Source of the DNA: G963677445 sp963678275
GTDB lineage: Bacteria > Bacteroidota > Ignavibacteria > Ignavibacteriales > Melioribacteraceae
Assembly: GCA_963678275.1 (NCBI GenBank)
Contig: OY782765.1
Coordinates: 5,580,001-5,644,000, forward strand
Direction of reading: 5' to 3'
DNA length: 64,000 nucleotides
Shown here: one piece after another, positions 8,255 through 18,022 of the stretch
How positions within the stretch are numbered: the stretch's first letter is position 1
Layout of the letters: every line of letters begins with the position of its first letter
Notes under the pieces: generated by a model
Told to the model about the DNA's origin: nothing
Seen by the model: the letters and a program-made list of their open reading frames with translations, nothing else
Database searches by the model: none
Program-made: the position numbers and the translations under genes

Positions 8255-11200
8255 ATGGTTAGAAAAGCAGCATTAATAATTAGTATTATTTGTGTGAATA
8301 TTATTTCAGCGCAGAGCATACCTCTCAGGTTTGAGCGTTATGGAATGAAGCAGGGGCTGGCCTATGAATCTGTACACTTTGTATTGCATGATTCCAAAGG
8401 ATTTATTTGGCTTACAACAGAGGGAGGACTGAGCCGTTTTGACGGATATAAGTTTACGAATTATTTCCATAATCCGACAGATACAAGCACAATAAGCTCT
8501 GATTATGTACATTTAATCACTGAAGACTCAAAAGGCAATTTCTGGCTCTCGACCAGAAGGGATCTTGACAGGTTAAATTATTCTGAAGAAGGGGTAAAAC
8601 GGATAAGAATTCAATCCGCAAATTCGAAAAGCTTTAGCGGAGTTATAGGACCAACCTGGGAATATAATGATTCTTTATTGATTGTATCAGATTATAAAAA
8701 CCTATATCTATTAAATACGTTGACTTATGAAGAGAAACAGCTTTTTTGTGAAGATTCTGTGAATGTTGGTTCTTTGCATGAAATAAATAAAGAAGAGATA
8801 TGGGCCTCAGGAAATTCTTCAACAGCATGGCTTATAAAGAGGGAAAATCAAAAAATGGAAAAGTTCGACTTATCATTATTACCTCGTTATAAAGATGATA
8901 AAACTCCGATCGTTATTATCAGGAAATTCGACGATAATGTAATGGCCCTGCATCATAATAAAATTCAATATATTTTTAACAGAACAGATAATCAATTCAG
9001 CAGGCTGGAATTTAATTACGGTGGAAAGACAATTGAACTGGATATTTTAGATATACTACCGTTCAGGAAAAAAAATGAATACCTGCTGGCTACGAGGGAT
9101 GGTAAAATATTTCATTCCTTTTCAAATAATATTTATTCCGGGAAAATTCAAATTTTGGAAGAACTGGAACTGCCCGTAAAAAATTTGATTTTCAGAAAAT
9201 GTTATAAGGATGACAAAAATAATTTTTGGTTTGCCTCTAATCAGGGCCTTTTTCTTCTGGATGAAAGGAGGGACCAGATTTTTAATTATACAAGCGACAG
9301 AAATGATCCCAACACACTCAGCGGGGATCTTTTATTTATTATTATTAAAAGTGGACAGGGAGTTTTCTGGATAAACTCCACATTCGATGGAATTACAAAG
9401 GTGCAATATCCTAAAATGGATATTATTGTTTATGAAAATAATCCGGGAAATAAAAACTCTCTTGCGCAAAACGAAATATATGAAATCAATGAGGATGAAA
9501 AAGGAGGTTTATGGATTGCTTTACAGGAAAAAGGGATCTGTTATTTTGACAGAAACAGATCGGAATGGAGCAGTTATATTCCTGAAACCCTCAGAAAAGA
9601 AAAGGGTAATCTGGAAATGTCTGCCATGTATAAAGATGGAAATATAATTTGGGTTGGAAGCAGACATAGAGGGGCCTGGAAATTTGATATAACAACAAAA
9701 AAATGGGAGCAGTTTTCATTTGAGATAAATGGGAAAAACTCGGACGATGAATATATCCGGTATTTTGAAAGAATGGAAGACGGAAGATTTTTAATTGGCA
9801 GCCGGGGTGAAGGTTTGGTTGAGTTTTCTAATGGAGATACTGAATATTATGATGTGCCATATTTATCCGGAATACAAAATCCCGGGGGGGGAGAAAGATC
9901 TGTTCTGGACATTATTATCAGCGAAGATAATTACTGGATTTGCACCGATAATGGATTATTTAAGTATAACCGGAAAACTAAAATTTGCGATAAATGGTTT
10001 TTTGCCGGTTCCGACAGCCCCGATTCCTTAAGCTCCGGTTCTGTTTTTACAGGGCTGAAGGATAAATATGGACGTTTATGGTTTGGAACCTACGGCGGAG
10101 GAATAAATATCCTGGTGAATGAAGAGAAATTCCTTCATATCGGCAGGGATAAAGGGCTTCCTTCCATGCTTGTTGTCGATCTGCTGGAGGATGATAAAAA
10201 AAATATCTGGGCGGCGACAACAAAAGGTTTGTGCAGGATAAATCCCGATGATTTTTCAATAACTGTTTTTGGAGAAAAAGATGGTTTGCTGAGCGATGAG
10301 ATAAATACCGAATCTCTCACGCAGCTTTCAACAGGTGAAATCGCTTGCGGAGGACCCTCGGGGCTGAATATTTTTTACCCGGAAAGTTACAATAAAAACC
10401 TTAACAGATCTCCCCTGGTGATCACAGATATTTTTGTGAATGGAGACACAAATATTGTTCCCAACGGGTATTGTTATTTTAACGACAGGGTATTTGATTA
10501 TAACACAAGGATTTTATCATTCCGGTTTTCCTATCTGCAGTATTATAACAGCCACTTAAACACTTATGAATATTTACTTGAAGGATTCAGCCGGGATACG
10601 GTTGACCTGGGAACAGAGCACAAAATTGATTTTACCAATTTGAGTCCCGGAAGCTACAATCTTTTTATCAGGGCATTCAATGATGATGGAATCCCCTCGG
10701 CAAATGATATTAATTTTCGATTTGAGATAACTCCTCCCTGGTGGCAGACCTGGTGGTTCCGATCTCTTGTAATTATTTTCTTTGTCCTCTCCCTTTACCT
10801 CTTTTTCGAATACAGGAGATTCAAAGACAGGCAGCGTCAGAAAGCTCTGGATGATTTCAGAAGTAAAATATCATCCGACCTGCATGACGAAATAGGCTCG
10901 AACCTGGGAGGAATCGCTCTTTTGAGCGAAAGGCTGAGAAAAGAAAAATCGCTGGATAATAATATAAAAATGGATCTGGCTTCTATTGCCGCGACCACGA
11001 GGCTGACCTCCGATACTATCAGAGAAATTATATGGTTCATAAATCCGAAACATAATACAACTGAAAAGATCATTGACAGAATGAAGGATATCGCTAATAC
11101 TTTATTATTTGAAATGGATTATGAACTTAAGCTCGACGCGATGGGGCAGGAAATATCACTTAAGCCTGATTTTAACCGGGCGATTTACCTGGTATATAAG

Positions 11201-11446
11201 GAAGCGTTAAATAATATTTCAAAACATTCGGGTGCGGACAAAGTAAGCGTAATAACAGAATTGAAGGATGGCATTTTTTCGATCAGTATTATGGATAACG
11301 GCAAAGGTTTTAATCCCGAAGAAAAAAAATCGGGACAGGGGATTGAAAATATTAAGAAAAGGGCTGATGAGCTTGACGGAAAACTAAAAATAGAATCGGC
11401 CCCGGGAAGAGGAACCAAAATAATATTTAAAGTGAATATACTCTGA
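8255..11446 (+). CDS. two-component-propeller sensor histidine kinase
   Basis: 1063 residues. Signal peptide at 1-21 (IISIICVNIISAQS), then about 720 residues of two-component-regulator propeller repeats (WLTTEGGLSRFDGY, FWLSTRRDLDRL, LWIALQEKGICYF, LWFGTYGGGINIL, IWAATTKGLCRIN). A Y_Y_Y domain follows, with FTNLSPGSYNLFIRAFNDDG, and one membrane segment near 835-855 (LVIIFFVLSLYLFFEY). The cytoplasmic kinase has the NarX-type dimerisation motif SSDLHDEIGSNLGG with phospho-acceptor His877, then an ATPase domain with DNGKGFNP and GQGIENIKKRA. This is the periplasmic-propeller kinase architecture of Bacteroidota, though without the fused AraC regulator of the hybrid forms. The NarL-type regulator 51 bp downstream is its likely partner. 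Confidence 0.92.
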   Translation: MVRKAALIISIICVNIISAQSIPLRFERYGMKQGLAYESVHFVLHDSKGFIWLTTEGGLSRFDGYKFTNYFHNPTDTSTISSDYVHLITEDSKGNFWLSTRRDLDRLNYSEEGVKRIRIQSANSKSFSGVIGPTWEYNDSLLIVSDYKNLYLLNTLTYEEKQLFCEDSVNVGSLHEINKEEIWASGNSSTAWLIKRENQKMEKFDLSLLPRYKDDKTPIVIIRKFDDNVMALHHNKIQYIFNRTDNQFSRLEFNYGGKTIELDILDILPFRKKNEYLLATRDGKIFHSFSNNIYSGKIQILEELELPVKNLIFRKCYKDDKNNFWFASNQGLFLLDERRDQIFNYTSDRNDPNTLSGDLLFIIIKSGQGVFWINSTFDGITKVQYPKMDIIVYENNPGNKNSLAQNEIYEINEDEKGGLWIALQEKGICYFDRNRSEWSSYIPETLRKEKGNLEMSAMYKDGNIIWVGSRHRGAWKFDITTKKWEQFSFEINGKNSDDEYIRYFERMEDGRFLIGSRGEGLVEFSNGDTEYYDVPYLSGIQNPGGGERSVLDIIISEDNYWICTDNGLFKYNRKTKICDKWFFAGSDSPDSLSSGSVFTGLKDKYGRLWFGTYGGGINILVNEEKFLHIGRDKGLPSMLVVDLLEDDKKNIWAATTKGLCRINPDDFSITVFGEKDGLLSDEINTESLTQLSTGEIACGGPSGLNIFYPESYNKNLNRSPLVITDIFVNGDTNIVPNGYCYFNDRVFDYNTRILSFRFSYLQYYNSHLNTYEYLLEGFSRDTVDLGTEHKIDFTNLSPGSYNLFIRAFNDDGIPSANDINFRFEITPPWWQTWWFRSLVIIFFVLSLYLFFEYRRFKDRQRQKALDDFRSKISSDLHDEIGSNLGGIALLSERLRKEKSLDNNIKMDLASIAATTRLTSDTIREIIWFINPKHNTTEKIIDRMKDIANTLLFEMDYELKLDAMGQEISLKPDFNRAIYLVYKEALNNISKHSGADKVSVITELKDGIFSISIMDNGKGFNPEEKKSGQGIENIKKRADELDGKLKIESAPGRGTKIIFKVNIL

Positions 11447-11497
11447 AAAGGGTATTTTTTTTGTTGATGATGATTATCTATTTTAAAAGTAAAAACT

Positions 11498-12130
11498 ATG
11501 ATTGATGTAATAATTGTTGAGGACCAGACTCTTTACAGAGATGAAATTAAGCGGCTCATTAATTCAGCCGATGATCTGAAGTGCACCGGGGCTTTTTCAA
11601 ACTGCCAGGAGGCGCTCGATTTTCTGAATGACGGCAACATACCCGATATAATTCTGCTTGATATAAAACTCCCGGGACTCAGCGGCCTGGAAGGAATATC
11701 CCGTTTCCTGGAAGTTGATGAAAACCTGGTAATTCTTATGCTCACCATACATGATGATTCCGAAAAAATCTACAGCGCCCTGACAAGAGGAGCCCATGGT
11801 TATATATTAAAAAATACAGAGGGTAAAAGAATTATAGAATCGGTGATCGAAGCATCGAAAGGGGGGCTCCCTTTCAGTCCATCGGTCGCGTTAAAGGTTC
11901 AGCAGTTTTTTATTGGATCAAAAGAGGATGAAAAATACAATCTTTCTTCGAGGGAGATGGAAATTTTACAGCTTCTTTCCAACGGCCTTAAAAAAAAGGC
12001 AATCGCCGGTAGATTATTTATCAGTATTGAGACGGTCGCGACACATATAAAAAATATATACAAAAAACTGCATGTTCACGGCGCCGCCGCCGCTACTGCA
12101 AAAGCGATAAGGGAGGGGTTGGTAAAATAA
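11498..12130 (+). CDS. NarL/FixJ-type response regulator
   Basis: 210 residues. Receiver domain 1-120 with acidic pocket VEDQ, phospho-acceptor Asp55 in ILLDIKLPG and the conserved Lys in YILKN. LuxR-type HTH at about 145-205: LSSREMEILQLLSNGLKKKAIA and SIETVATHIKNIYKKLHVHG (each split from the other by a short stretch). Starts with ATG 51 bp after the propeller kinase, so the two form an operon and a cognate pair. Targets are not visible; the T9SS cargo gene just downstream is a plausible one by position only. Confidence 0.92.
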   Translation: MIDVIIVEDQTLYRDEIKRLINSADDLKCTGAFSNCQEALDFLNDGNIPDIILLDIKLPGLSGLEGISRFLEVDENLVILMLTIHDDSEKIYSALTRGAHGYILKNTEGKRIIESVIEASKGGLPFSPSVALKVQQFFIGSKEDEKYNLSSREMEILQLLSNGLKKKAIAGRLFISIETVATHIKNIYKKLHVHGAAAATAKAIREGLVK

Positions 12131-12372
12131 CCTTATCATTTTTTTTCTTCCTTTGTCCCTCCATGTAAAGATACTCCCTTAATTCCCCTCTTTGGGGGAT
12201 GGTTTGATTTAACCTGCCTTTTTATATTCACTTCAGCAGATTTTAGCACAAATATTTTAAGATTTATATAACCGGGAGATGAATTTTTGTTTCTCTTAAA
12301 TTCAGGTTTCTAAAACAGTCCTTGATCCGCGAAATTAAATCTCTGAAAATAAATAATGCTACCGGAGGAGTT

Positions 12373-15300
12373 ATGAAACATATCCACGAAAAAAAAATTG
12401 TATTTCTTTTATACCTGACCATTGTTTTAACCGGATTCACACTACCGGAAGTATTGGCCGGAGCAGGCGATTCGATTACCTGGGAGGACCCGGTTCTGTT
12501 TAATTCTCCGGTCGCCCATCCTTCCGGTCCCCGGTTTGGCGATTTTAATAATGATGGTTATACTGATCTTTATTTCCGCCATTACGACGAAGGGAAAATG
12601 ACATGTTATCTTAATAATGGAGACGGGACATTCCAATATACAGGAACATATACAATGGAAGTGTGTCCCCACGGATCGGTTGTCTCAGATGTAAATAATG
12701 ACGGGAATCCTGATCTGATATTTGCCAATTCCGACGCGGGGCTTACTCATGGCGGACCCTACGAGGGTATATCGGTGTTCTTTGGCAACGGCGACGGCAC
12801 ATTTCAGCCATACCAGTTTTATGATCCTTACGGTTCATTTACTTATTCTGTGGACGCGGGTGATATTAATAATGATGGATATAAGGACCTCGTAATTGCC
12901 TCAGCGGGCTGGGATGGTTTTTCAATATTGCTTAATGATGGCGACGGCAGCTTCAGCGAAGGGAATCATTATGCCGGAGCGCGGGAAGCTTCTGTGATAA
13001 ACCTGGGGGATTTTAATGGTGATGGTGAGCTGGATGTCGCGTTAAGCTGCGGAGGTTACGGTCAGGGATATGAAGTGGGTATTTATATGGGCAATGGCGA
13101 CGGCACATTTCAGAACAGGGTTTCTTACGCTTCTCCTGTTTCCCAGGGAAAACCATACTGCAAAGGAGTTTTTGACCTTGATAACCAAAATGGTCCGGAC
13201 CTGGTTTTTAGTATAAGTTACAATTTTTATATTATGCGAAATGACGGGAGCGGCGCTTTCAGTTTTGAACTTGTGGCACAGAACTTTTATCCGACAAGTG
13301 TATGTGACCGGGATAATGACGGGAATGTTGACGTTTTCGCGAGGGAATGGAGTGAAACAGCCGAAGATTACACAGGAGAATATATTTTTACTAATGATGG
13401 AACCGGAATATTTACACCGGTTGATCTTTCTATTGATATAGACGCGACAGAAACTTATGCAGGAAATTTTGGCGTTAACGACGCGATGGGGATTGGATTT
13501 TCCGATCAGACAAGCGGATCATGCGGAGTATACCTGCAAAGCGGCTTACCCGCGCTTAACGCCGACTTTACCGCCGACAATACTAATGTTATTCTTGGCA
13601 CGGAGATAAACTTTACCGATTTATCCACCGGGTTTCCGGTTTTATGGGAATGGGATTTTGAAAATGACGGAATGATCGATTCTTACGAGCAGAATCCTTC
13701 CCGGACTTATAGCGAACCGGGAGTTTACACTGTTATGCTGAGAATATATGACGTGGATGGAACAGAAATAGATGAAGAGATCAAAGAAGACTATATAACA
13801 GTTGAGGAGAACAGCAGCCCGGGATTTTATGCTTATTATCCCTTTAACGGGAACGCGGAGGATTTCAGCGGGAACGGCTTTCATGGAATTGTTCATGGAC
13901 CGGTTCTTACGGAGGACCGATTTGGTAATCCGAATTCCGCCTATCTTTTTGATAATAACTACATAGAAACTCCATTTAACTGGGGAGAAAATATAACAGG
14001 TGAATCTGCCTTCCATATAGTTTTTTGGTTCAAGGCTAATGAAACCGCGAATATGTACGCGATCGGTGAATCAGGTCAGTCACAGGCTACATTCAGCACA
14101 TTGTCGACCTCAAACGGAGGATCTGTGGGAGTGAAAATAAAAGGGGGAACATGGAATGGTTACGGCGCAAATCCCTATGACGGCAACTGGCATATGGTTA
14201 CCATGGGAACTGACGGCTCAAATATCCGGTGGAGTGTCGATACATGGATTTCGGGAGGAAATGACTGGGGCTCCAACCTGGGTGAATATTTCCTGATTGG
14301 CATGGAAGGCTGTTATCCCGACTTAAAATTCAGGGGTGTAATTGATGAGGTTAAAATATATAATTACATACTCTCAACAGACCAGGTAATAGAACTTTAT
14401 AATGAAATAAATACCAATTTACTCGCCGATTTTGAAGCTGATATTACGGAGGGGAATATGCCGTTGAATGTGCAATTTACAGATTTATCCTCCGGAAATC
14501 CCTCAACATGGGAATGGGATTTCGAAAACGACGGTATTATTGATGCCCATGAGCAGAATCCTTTATGGGTTTATAATGAACCGGGCGTTTATTCAGTTAC
14601 ATTGAGTGTGTCGGATAGTCTCGGCAGTACCGATTCAATAACAAAAGAAAATTATATTACAGTTTTAGAACCAAATTATTTTTCCAATGAGTATGTCGAT
14701 TTAAATGATAACCAGGCGCCGGAAGGATGGGAACTTGAAGTTCTCAACCCGGTAGTGGATATAACTAACGGCAGATTAAACGCTTATGCGACTGACGCGA
14801 GCGGCGCCCTCGTAAGAAATGGCGCGATGCATGATTCTGTAGATATTTTGCAGTTGGAGATGGATAGCGAACTTAAATATTCATACTGGGGAATTTCTCC
14901 CTCTTTTCTGATAAATTTCTCCGATACAAGTGTGTTGGCCGCATTTACCAATTATTCGAATTATACTCCAAATAATGATCGCATCAGAACAAAAATATAC
15001 TATGAAAAAAATGGGAGTATGACAGTCCTTTATGATAGTTATTATACCACATTATTCACAGAGTTTCATTACATATTTAAGATATCGGATGAGCAAATTA
15101 TCTATAAAGCTATCGATAAAAATAGTGACAGCGCATACATAAATATTAATATAACCTCTGATAGTTTACAGAATTACATTACTCTGAAAGAAATTACTCA
15201 AATCCGCTTTAACGCTTATACAACTACCGATAATGATATCTGGATTGATAACCTTCAGATACAATTAAATCCTGTGAATCAAAATCAGGCAACCGCACAG

Positions 15301-16356
15301 TTTGTAGTTAACCCCGGATGGAATTTGTTATCTGTGCCGCTGCAAATGCCCGATATGAGCGCCCTGAATTTATTTCCTGAAGCCGTTTCAAGCATATATG
15401 GTTTTGAGTCAAATTATATAATAGCCGACACCCTGAATAACGGCGCGGGTTATTGGGCGCGGTTTGATAGTTCAGTAACAAAATCATTTGCCGGATTGAC
15501 TCCGACAGATAATATTCCATTATCTTCAGGCTGGAACATGATCGGAGCCTATAATGATACTATTAGCGTCAGCTCAATCATTACGGACCCGGCAAATATT
15601 ATCGTTTCTGATATCTACCATTTTGAAGGGGCTTATTCGCTCGCGACAGATCTATTGCCCGGAAAAGGTTATTGGATAAAAGCGGCCCAGGATGGTGAAA
15701 TTTTAATTTCTCCGGGGAATATGGCAAAAGCTGTAGTGAAGAATATAAATAAATCAGACTGGGCGACGATAAAAATAACCGACGCGGCAGGCTGCTCAGG
15801 AAAGTTATTCATCGCGGATAACCTTGATGGAAGTTACGAACTGCCTCCCCTGCCCCCCGCGGGTATATTTGACATTCGGTTTTCCGGTGATAAATATGTC
15901 GAAAATTTGGCCTCCGGCAGGGAGATAATTTTAAGAGACGCCGAATACCCGGTTAAGATACAGGTTATCGGGAAGGATATAATTCTGAAAAATTCAGGAG
16001 GCACATTTAATATCTCTATAATAGATGGTGAAACAATTACTATTGAAGATAACTCGATAAACCGCCTCCTGATTGAGGAGAACTTTGTCCCACTCAGCTA
16101 CGAACTTATGCAGAATTATCCCAATCCCTTTAATCCGTCGACCACAATAAGGTTTACCATTCCTGAAGAATGTAATGTGGTATTGAATATTTATAATACG
16201 CTCGGTCAGAAAGTATGTGTATTACTAAATGAAAAAATGAAACCGGGATATCATGAAGTCCAATTTGATGGCAGCGCTCTTGCCTCCGGATTGTATTTTT
16301 ACTCAATAAAAGCGGGTGATTTTTCATCAGTTAAAAAAATGCTGCTGCTGAAATAA
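12373..16356 (+). CDS. large T9SS cargo: FG-GAP repeats, two PKD domains, LamG-like domain
   Basis: I start at ATG 12373 because GGAGGAG lies just before it and a signal peptide follows (IVFLLYLTIVLTGF, ending near VLAGA). A TTG upstream at 12322 is in frame but unsupported. Order in 1327 residues: FG-GAP/VCBS repeats 45-370 (FGDFNNDGYTDLYF, VSDVNNDGNPDLIF, with Ca-binding DxNxDG loops); PKD 395-480 (WEWDFENDG); LamG/concanavalin-like 484-665 (YYPFNGNAEDFSGNG); PKD 682-765; a beta-rich region; a GWNL/GYW module from about 977; T9SS sorting domain from about 1241 ending SVKKMLLLK. Likely a cell-surface or secreted adhesin or binding protein. A hairpin terminator follows at 16376. Confidence 0.9.
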   Translation: MKHIHEKKIVFLLYLTIVLTGFTLPEVLAGAGDSITWEDPVLFNSPVAHPSGPRFGDFNNDGYTDLYFRHYDEGKMTCYLNNGDGTFQYTGTYTMEVCPHGSVVSDVNNDGNPDLIFANSDAGLTHGGPYEGISVFFGNGDGTFQPYQFYDPYGSFTYSVDAGDINNDGYKDLVIASAGWDGFSILLNDGDGSFSEGNHYAGAREASVINLGDFNGDGELDVALSCGGYGQGYEVGIYMGNGDGTFQNRVSYASPVSQGKPYCKGVFDLDNQNGPDLVFSISYNFYIMRNDGSGAFSFELVAQNFYPTSVCDRDNDGNVDVFAREWSETAEDYTGEYIFTNDGTGIFTPVDLSIDIDATETYAGNFGVNDAMGIGFSDQTSGSCGVYLQSGLPALNADFTADNTNVILGTEINFTDLSTGFPVLWEWDFENDGMIDSYEQNPSRTYSEPGVYTVMLRIYDVDGTEIDEEIKEDYITVEENSSPGFYAYYPFNGNAEDFSGNGFHGIVHGPVLTEDRFGNPNSAYLFDNNYIETPFNWGENITGESAFHIVFWFKANETANMYAIGESGQSQATFSTLSTSNGGSVGVKIKGGTWNGYGANPYDGNWHMVTMGTDGSNIRWSVDTWISGGNDWGSNLGEYFLIGMEGCYPDLKFRGVIDEVKIYNYILSTDQVIELYNEINTNLLADFEADITEGNMPLNVQFTDLSSGNPSTWEWDFENDGIIDAHEQNPLWVYNEPGVYSVTLSVSDSLGSTDSITKENYITVLEPNYFSNEYVDLNDNQAPEGWELEVLNPVVDITNGRLNAYATDASGALVRNGAMHDSVDILQLEMDSELKYSYWGISPSFLINFSDTSVLAAFTNYSNYTPNNDRIRTKIYYEKNGSMTVLYDSYYTTLFTEFHYIFKISDEQIIYKAIDKNSDSAYININITSDSLQNYITLKEITQIRFNAYTTTDNDIWIDNLQIQLNPVNQNQATAQFVVNPGWNLLSVPLQMPDMSALNLFPEAVSSIYGFESNYIIADTLNNGAGYWARFDSSVTKSFAGLTPTDNIPLSSGWNMIGAYNDTISVSSIITDPANIIVSDIYHFEGAYSLATDLLPGKGYWIKAAQDGEILISPGNMAKAVVKNINKSDWATIKITDAAGCSGKLFIADNLDGSYELPPLPPAGIFDIRFSGDKYVENLASGREIILRDAEYPVKIQVIGKDIILKNSGGTFNISIIDGETITIEDNSINRLLIEENFVPLSYELMQNYPNPFNPSTTIRFTIPEECNVVLNIYNTLGQKVCVLLNEKMKPGYHEVQFDGSALASGLYFYSIKAGDFSSVKKMLLLK

Positions 16357-16375
16357 TTATTGGAAAATTTACTTT

Positions 16376-16402
16376 AAGCCCGGTATTATGCCGGGCTTTT
16401 TT
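16376..16402. terminator. bidirectional Rho-independent terminator
   Basis: Perfect 8-bp stem AAGCCCGG / CCGGGCTT with a 7-nt loop and a T run on the plus strand. It sits between the convergent T9SS cargo gene and the sigma54 regulator gene and can serve both (A run before the stem on the left is short). Confidence 0.85.
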
Positions 16403-17810
16403 ATTTCTCCTCAAAAGCTTTCAGCATATTGAGCAGACCGGGGTAACTGAGCCCCAGGTGTTTCGCGGCTTTGCTTTTGTTGCCTTCACATTCGTCGAGA
16501 ATTTTCAGGACCATCCATTTTTTGGCATCGTCAAGTTCCGCGATGGTGAGATTCTCAAAACGGAAGGTTTTGCCATCTTTTGTTACGGCGGAGTTTTCCC
16601 CTCTCATCCAGTTGATGATTTCATCCATTCTTTCATCATGACCGAAAAGGGTCCATTTCCTTACGAAATTGGTGAACTGCCTAACGTTGCCGGGCCAGTA
16701 TTCCTCTTTGATTTTTTTCAGGATGTAGTCCGATTTTTCAGGGGCTTTGATGCTGTATTGTTTTTCAAACCTGTCAACGAGGAAATCATAGAGCTCTTCT
16801 ATATCGCCGTCGCGGTCCCGGAGAGGGGGGAGAACAAGTTCGGTTTTGGCGAGGCGGTGATAAAGATCCTCACGTAGGTGGCCGTTGGAAAGCGCCGCGT
16901 TCCTTTCCCTGTTTGTCGCCGCGATAACCAGCACATTAATGTCGATATAGTTTCTTCCCCCAATGCGCATAACTTTGCCGGTATCGAGCGCGCGGAGAAG
17001 TTTGGGCTGCATCTCAACAGGCATTTCAGTTATTTCATCGAGGAACAGGATGCCGCCATTGGCAGCTTCAAAGAGGCCGGCGCGTGTGCGGTCCGCCCCG
17101 GTGAAAGAACCCCGTTCGTGGCCGAAAAGCTCCGATTCAAAGAGTGAGGGGGATACAGCGGCGCAGTTAACCGCTATAAAAGGGCCATCCTTTCTCTGCC
17201 CCTGCTGGTGAATAAAGTTGGCTATCACCTCTTTACCGGTTCCCGATTCGCCGAATATCAATGTATCCAGATCATACCCGGCTATTTTATCGGCCATTGT
17301 GAGTATTTTTTTGAAAACCTTTGAGGAGCCGATTATTTCATTGGCCGCGGTTTTTGATACATCCCTGAGGTATTGGTTTTCCCTTTCCAAGCGCTCCCTG
17401 AGGTGAACATTTTCCTCCTCAATTTTCCTGGTATGCAGAATTTTATTAATACTGTGGAGCAGTTCCTCATCCTCATAAGGTTTCCTTATAAAATCATTTA
17501 CTCCCAGTTTGATCGCTTTAACTACCGAGTCTTCGCTGCTGTAACCAGTAATAAGAATTGTGGAAGTGTCAAGTCCCTTTTCTTTAATGTATTCCACTAT
17601 GCTCAGGCCGTCTTTCCCCGGAAGCCGGATGTCGATTATGGCAATATCAAACCGGTTGTTCCGGAGGAGTGTTGTGGCGGTTTCGGCGTTATCGGCAAAC
17701 TCACCATAAAAATCATTCTCTTCCAGAAAATACTTTATATTTTCTCTTGCCAGTTCTTCATCCTCAACAGCAAGAATTTTTATTCTAAACTCTTCTTTTG
17801 TCAAATACAT
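16401..17810 (-). CDS. NtrC-family sigma54-dependent response regulator
   Basis: 469 residues. Receiver 10-125 with phospho-acceptor Asp60 (IAIIDIRLPG) and Lys in FIRKPY. The AAA+ domain has Walker A GESGTGKE near 185, the sigma54-contact loop as GSFTGA rather than the common GAFTGA near 232, and Walker B GGILFLDEI. A Fis-type HTH ends the protein (NKSKAAKHLGLSYPGLLNML). It activates sigma54-RNA polymerase from upstream enhancer sites. It diverges from the 1876-residue cargo gene across 212 bp, and an NtrB-like kinase lies beyond that cargo gene, so kinase and regulator flank a probable target. The A-to-S change in the loop is known to be tolerated in some family members. Confidence 0.93.
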   Translation of the reverse strand: MYLTKEEFRIKILAVEDEELARENIKYFLEENDFYGEFADNAETATTLLRNNRFDIAIIDIRLPGKDGLSIVEYIKEKGLDTSTILITGYSSEDSVVKAIKLGVNDFIRKPYEDEELLHSINKILHTRKIEEENVHLRERLERENQYLRDVSKTAANEIIGSSKVFKKILTMADKIAGYDLDTLIFGESGTGKEVIANFIHQQGQRKDGPFIAVNCAAVSPSLFESELFGHERGSFTGADRTRAGLFEAANGGILFLDEITEMPVEMQPKLLRALDTGKVMRIGGRNYIDINVLVIAATNRERNAALSNGHLREDLYHRLAKTELVLPPLRDRDGDIEELYDFLVDRFEKQYSIKAPEKSDYILKKIKEEYWPGNVRQFTNFVRKWTLFGHDERMDEIINWMRGENSAVTKDGKTFRFENLTIAELDDAKKWMVLKILDECEGNKSKAAKHLGLSYPGLLNMLKAFEEK

Positions 17811-17964
17811 TGCTCCGCAAAAAACTTTTCCGCAAATTTAGGGCATAATTGTAACACAAGCAAAATGTTACAAAATATAAAGAGAGTTTATGGGGGATTA
17901 TGAATTAACTTTAATTTTTTTTTGATGTGATAAGAAAATCGGCAAAATATTTGTAATCATACTG

Positions 17965-17980
17965 GTACAGAAATTGGAGT
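17965..17980 (+). promoter_or_regulatory. candidate sigma54 (-24/-12) promoter
   Basis: TGGTACAGAAATTGGA resembles TGGCACG-N4-TTGCA, with GG and the -12 element at the right spacing (GG-N10-GG; consensus ends GC). It is about 45 bp upstream of the large cargo gene start at 18023 and next to the divergently read sigma54 activator. The -12 GC is imperfect, so this is only a candidate. Confidence 0.4.
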
Positions 17981-18022
17981 AAAATTTACAAATGTATTTA
18001 TTCATTACTATTAAGGATTTCG

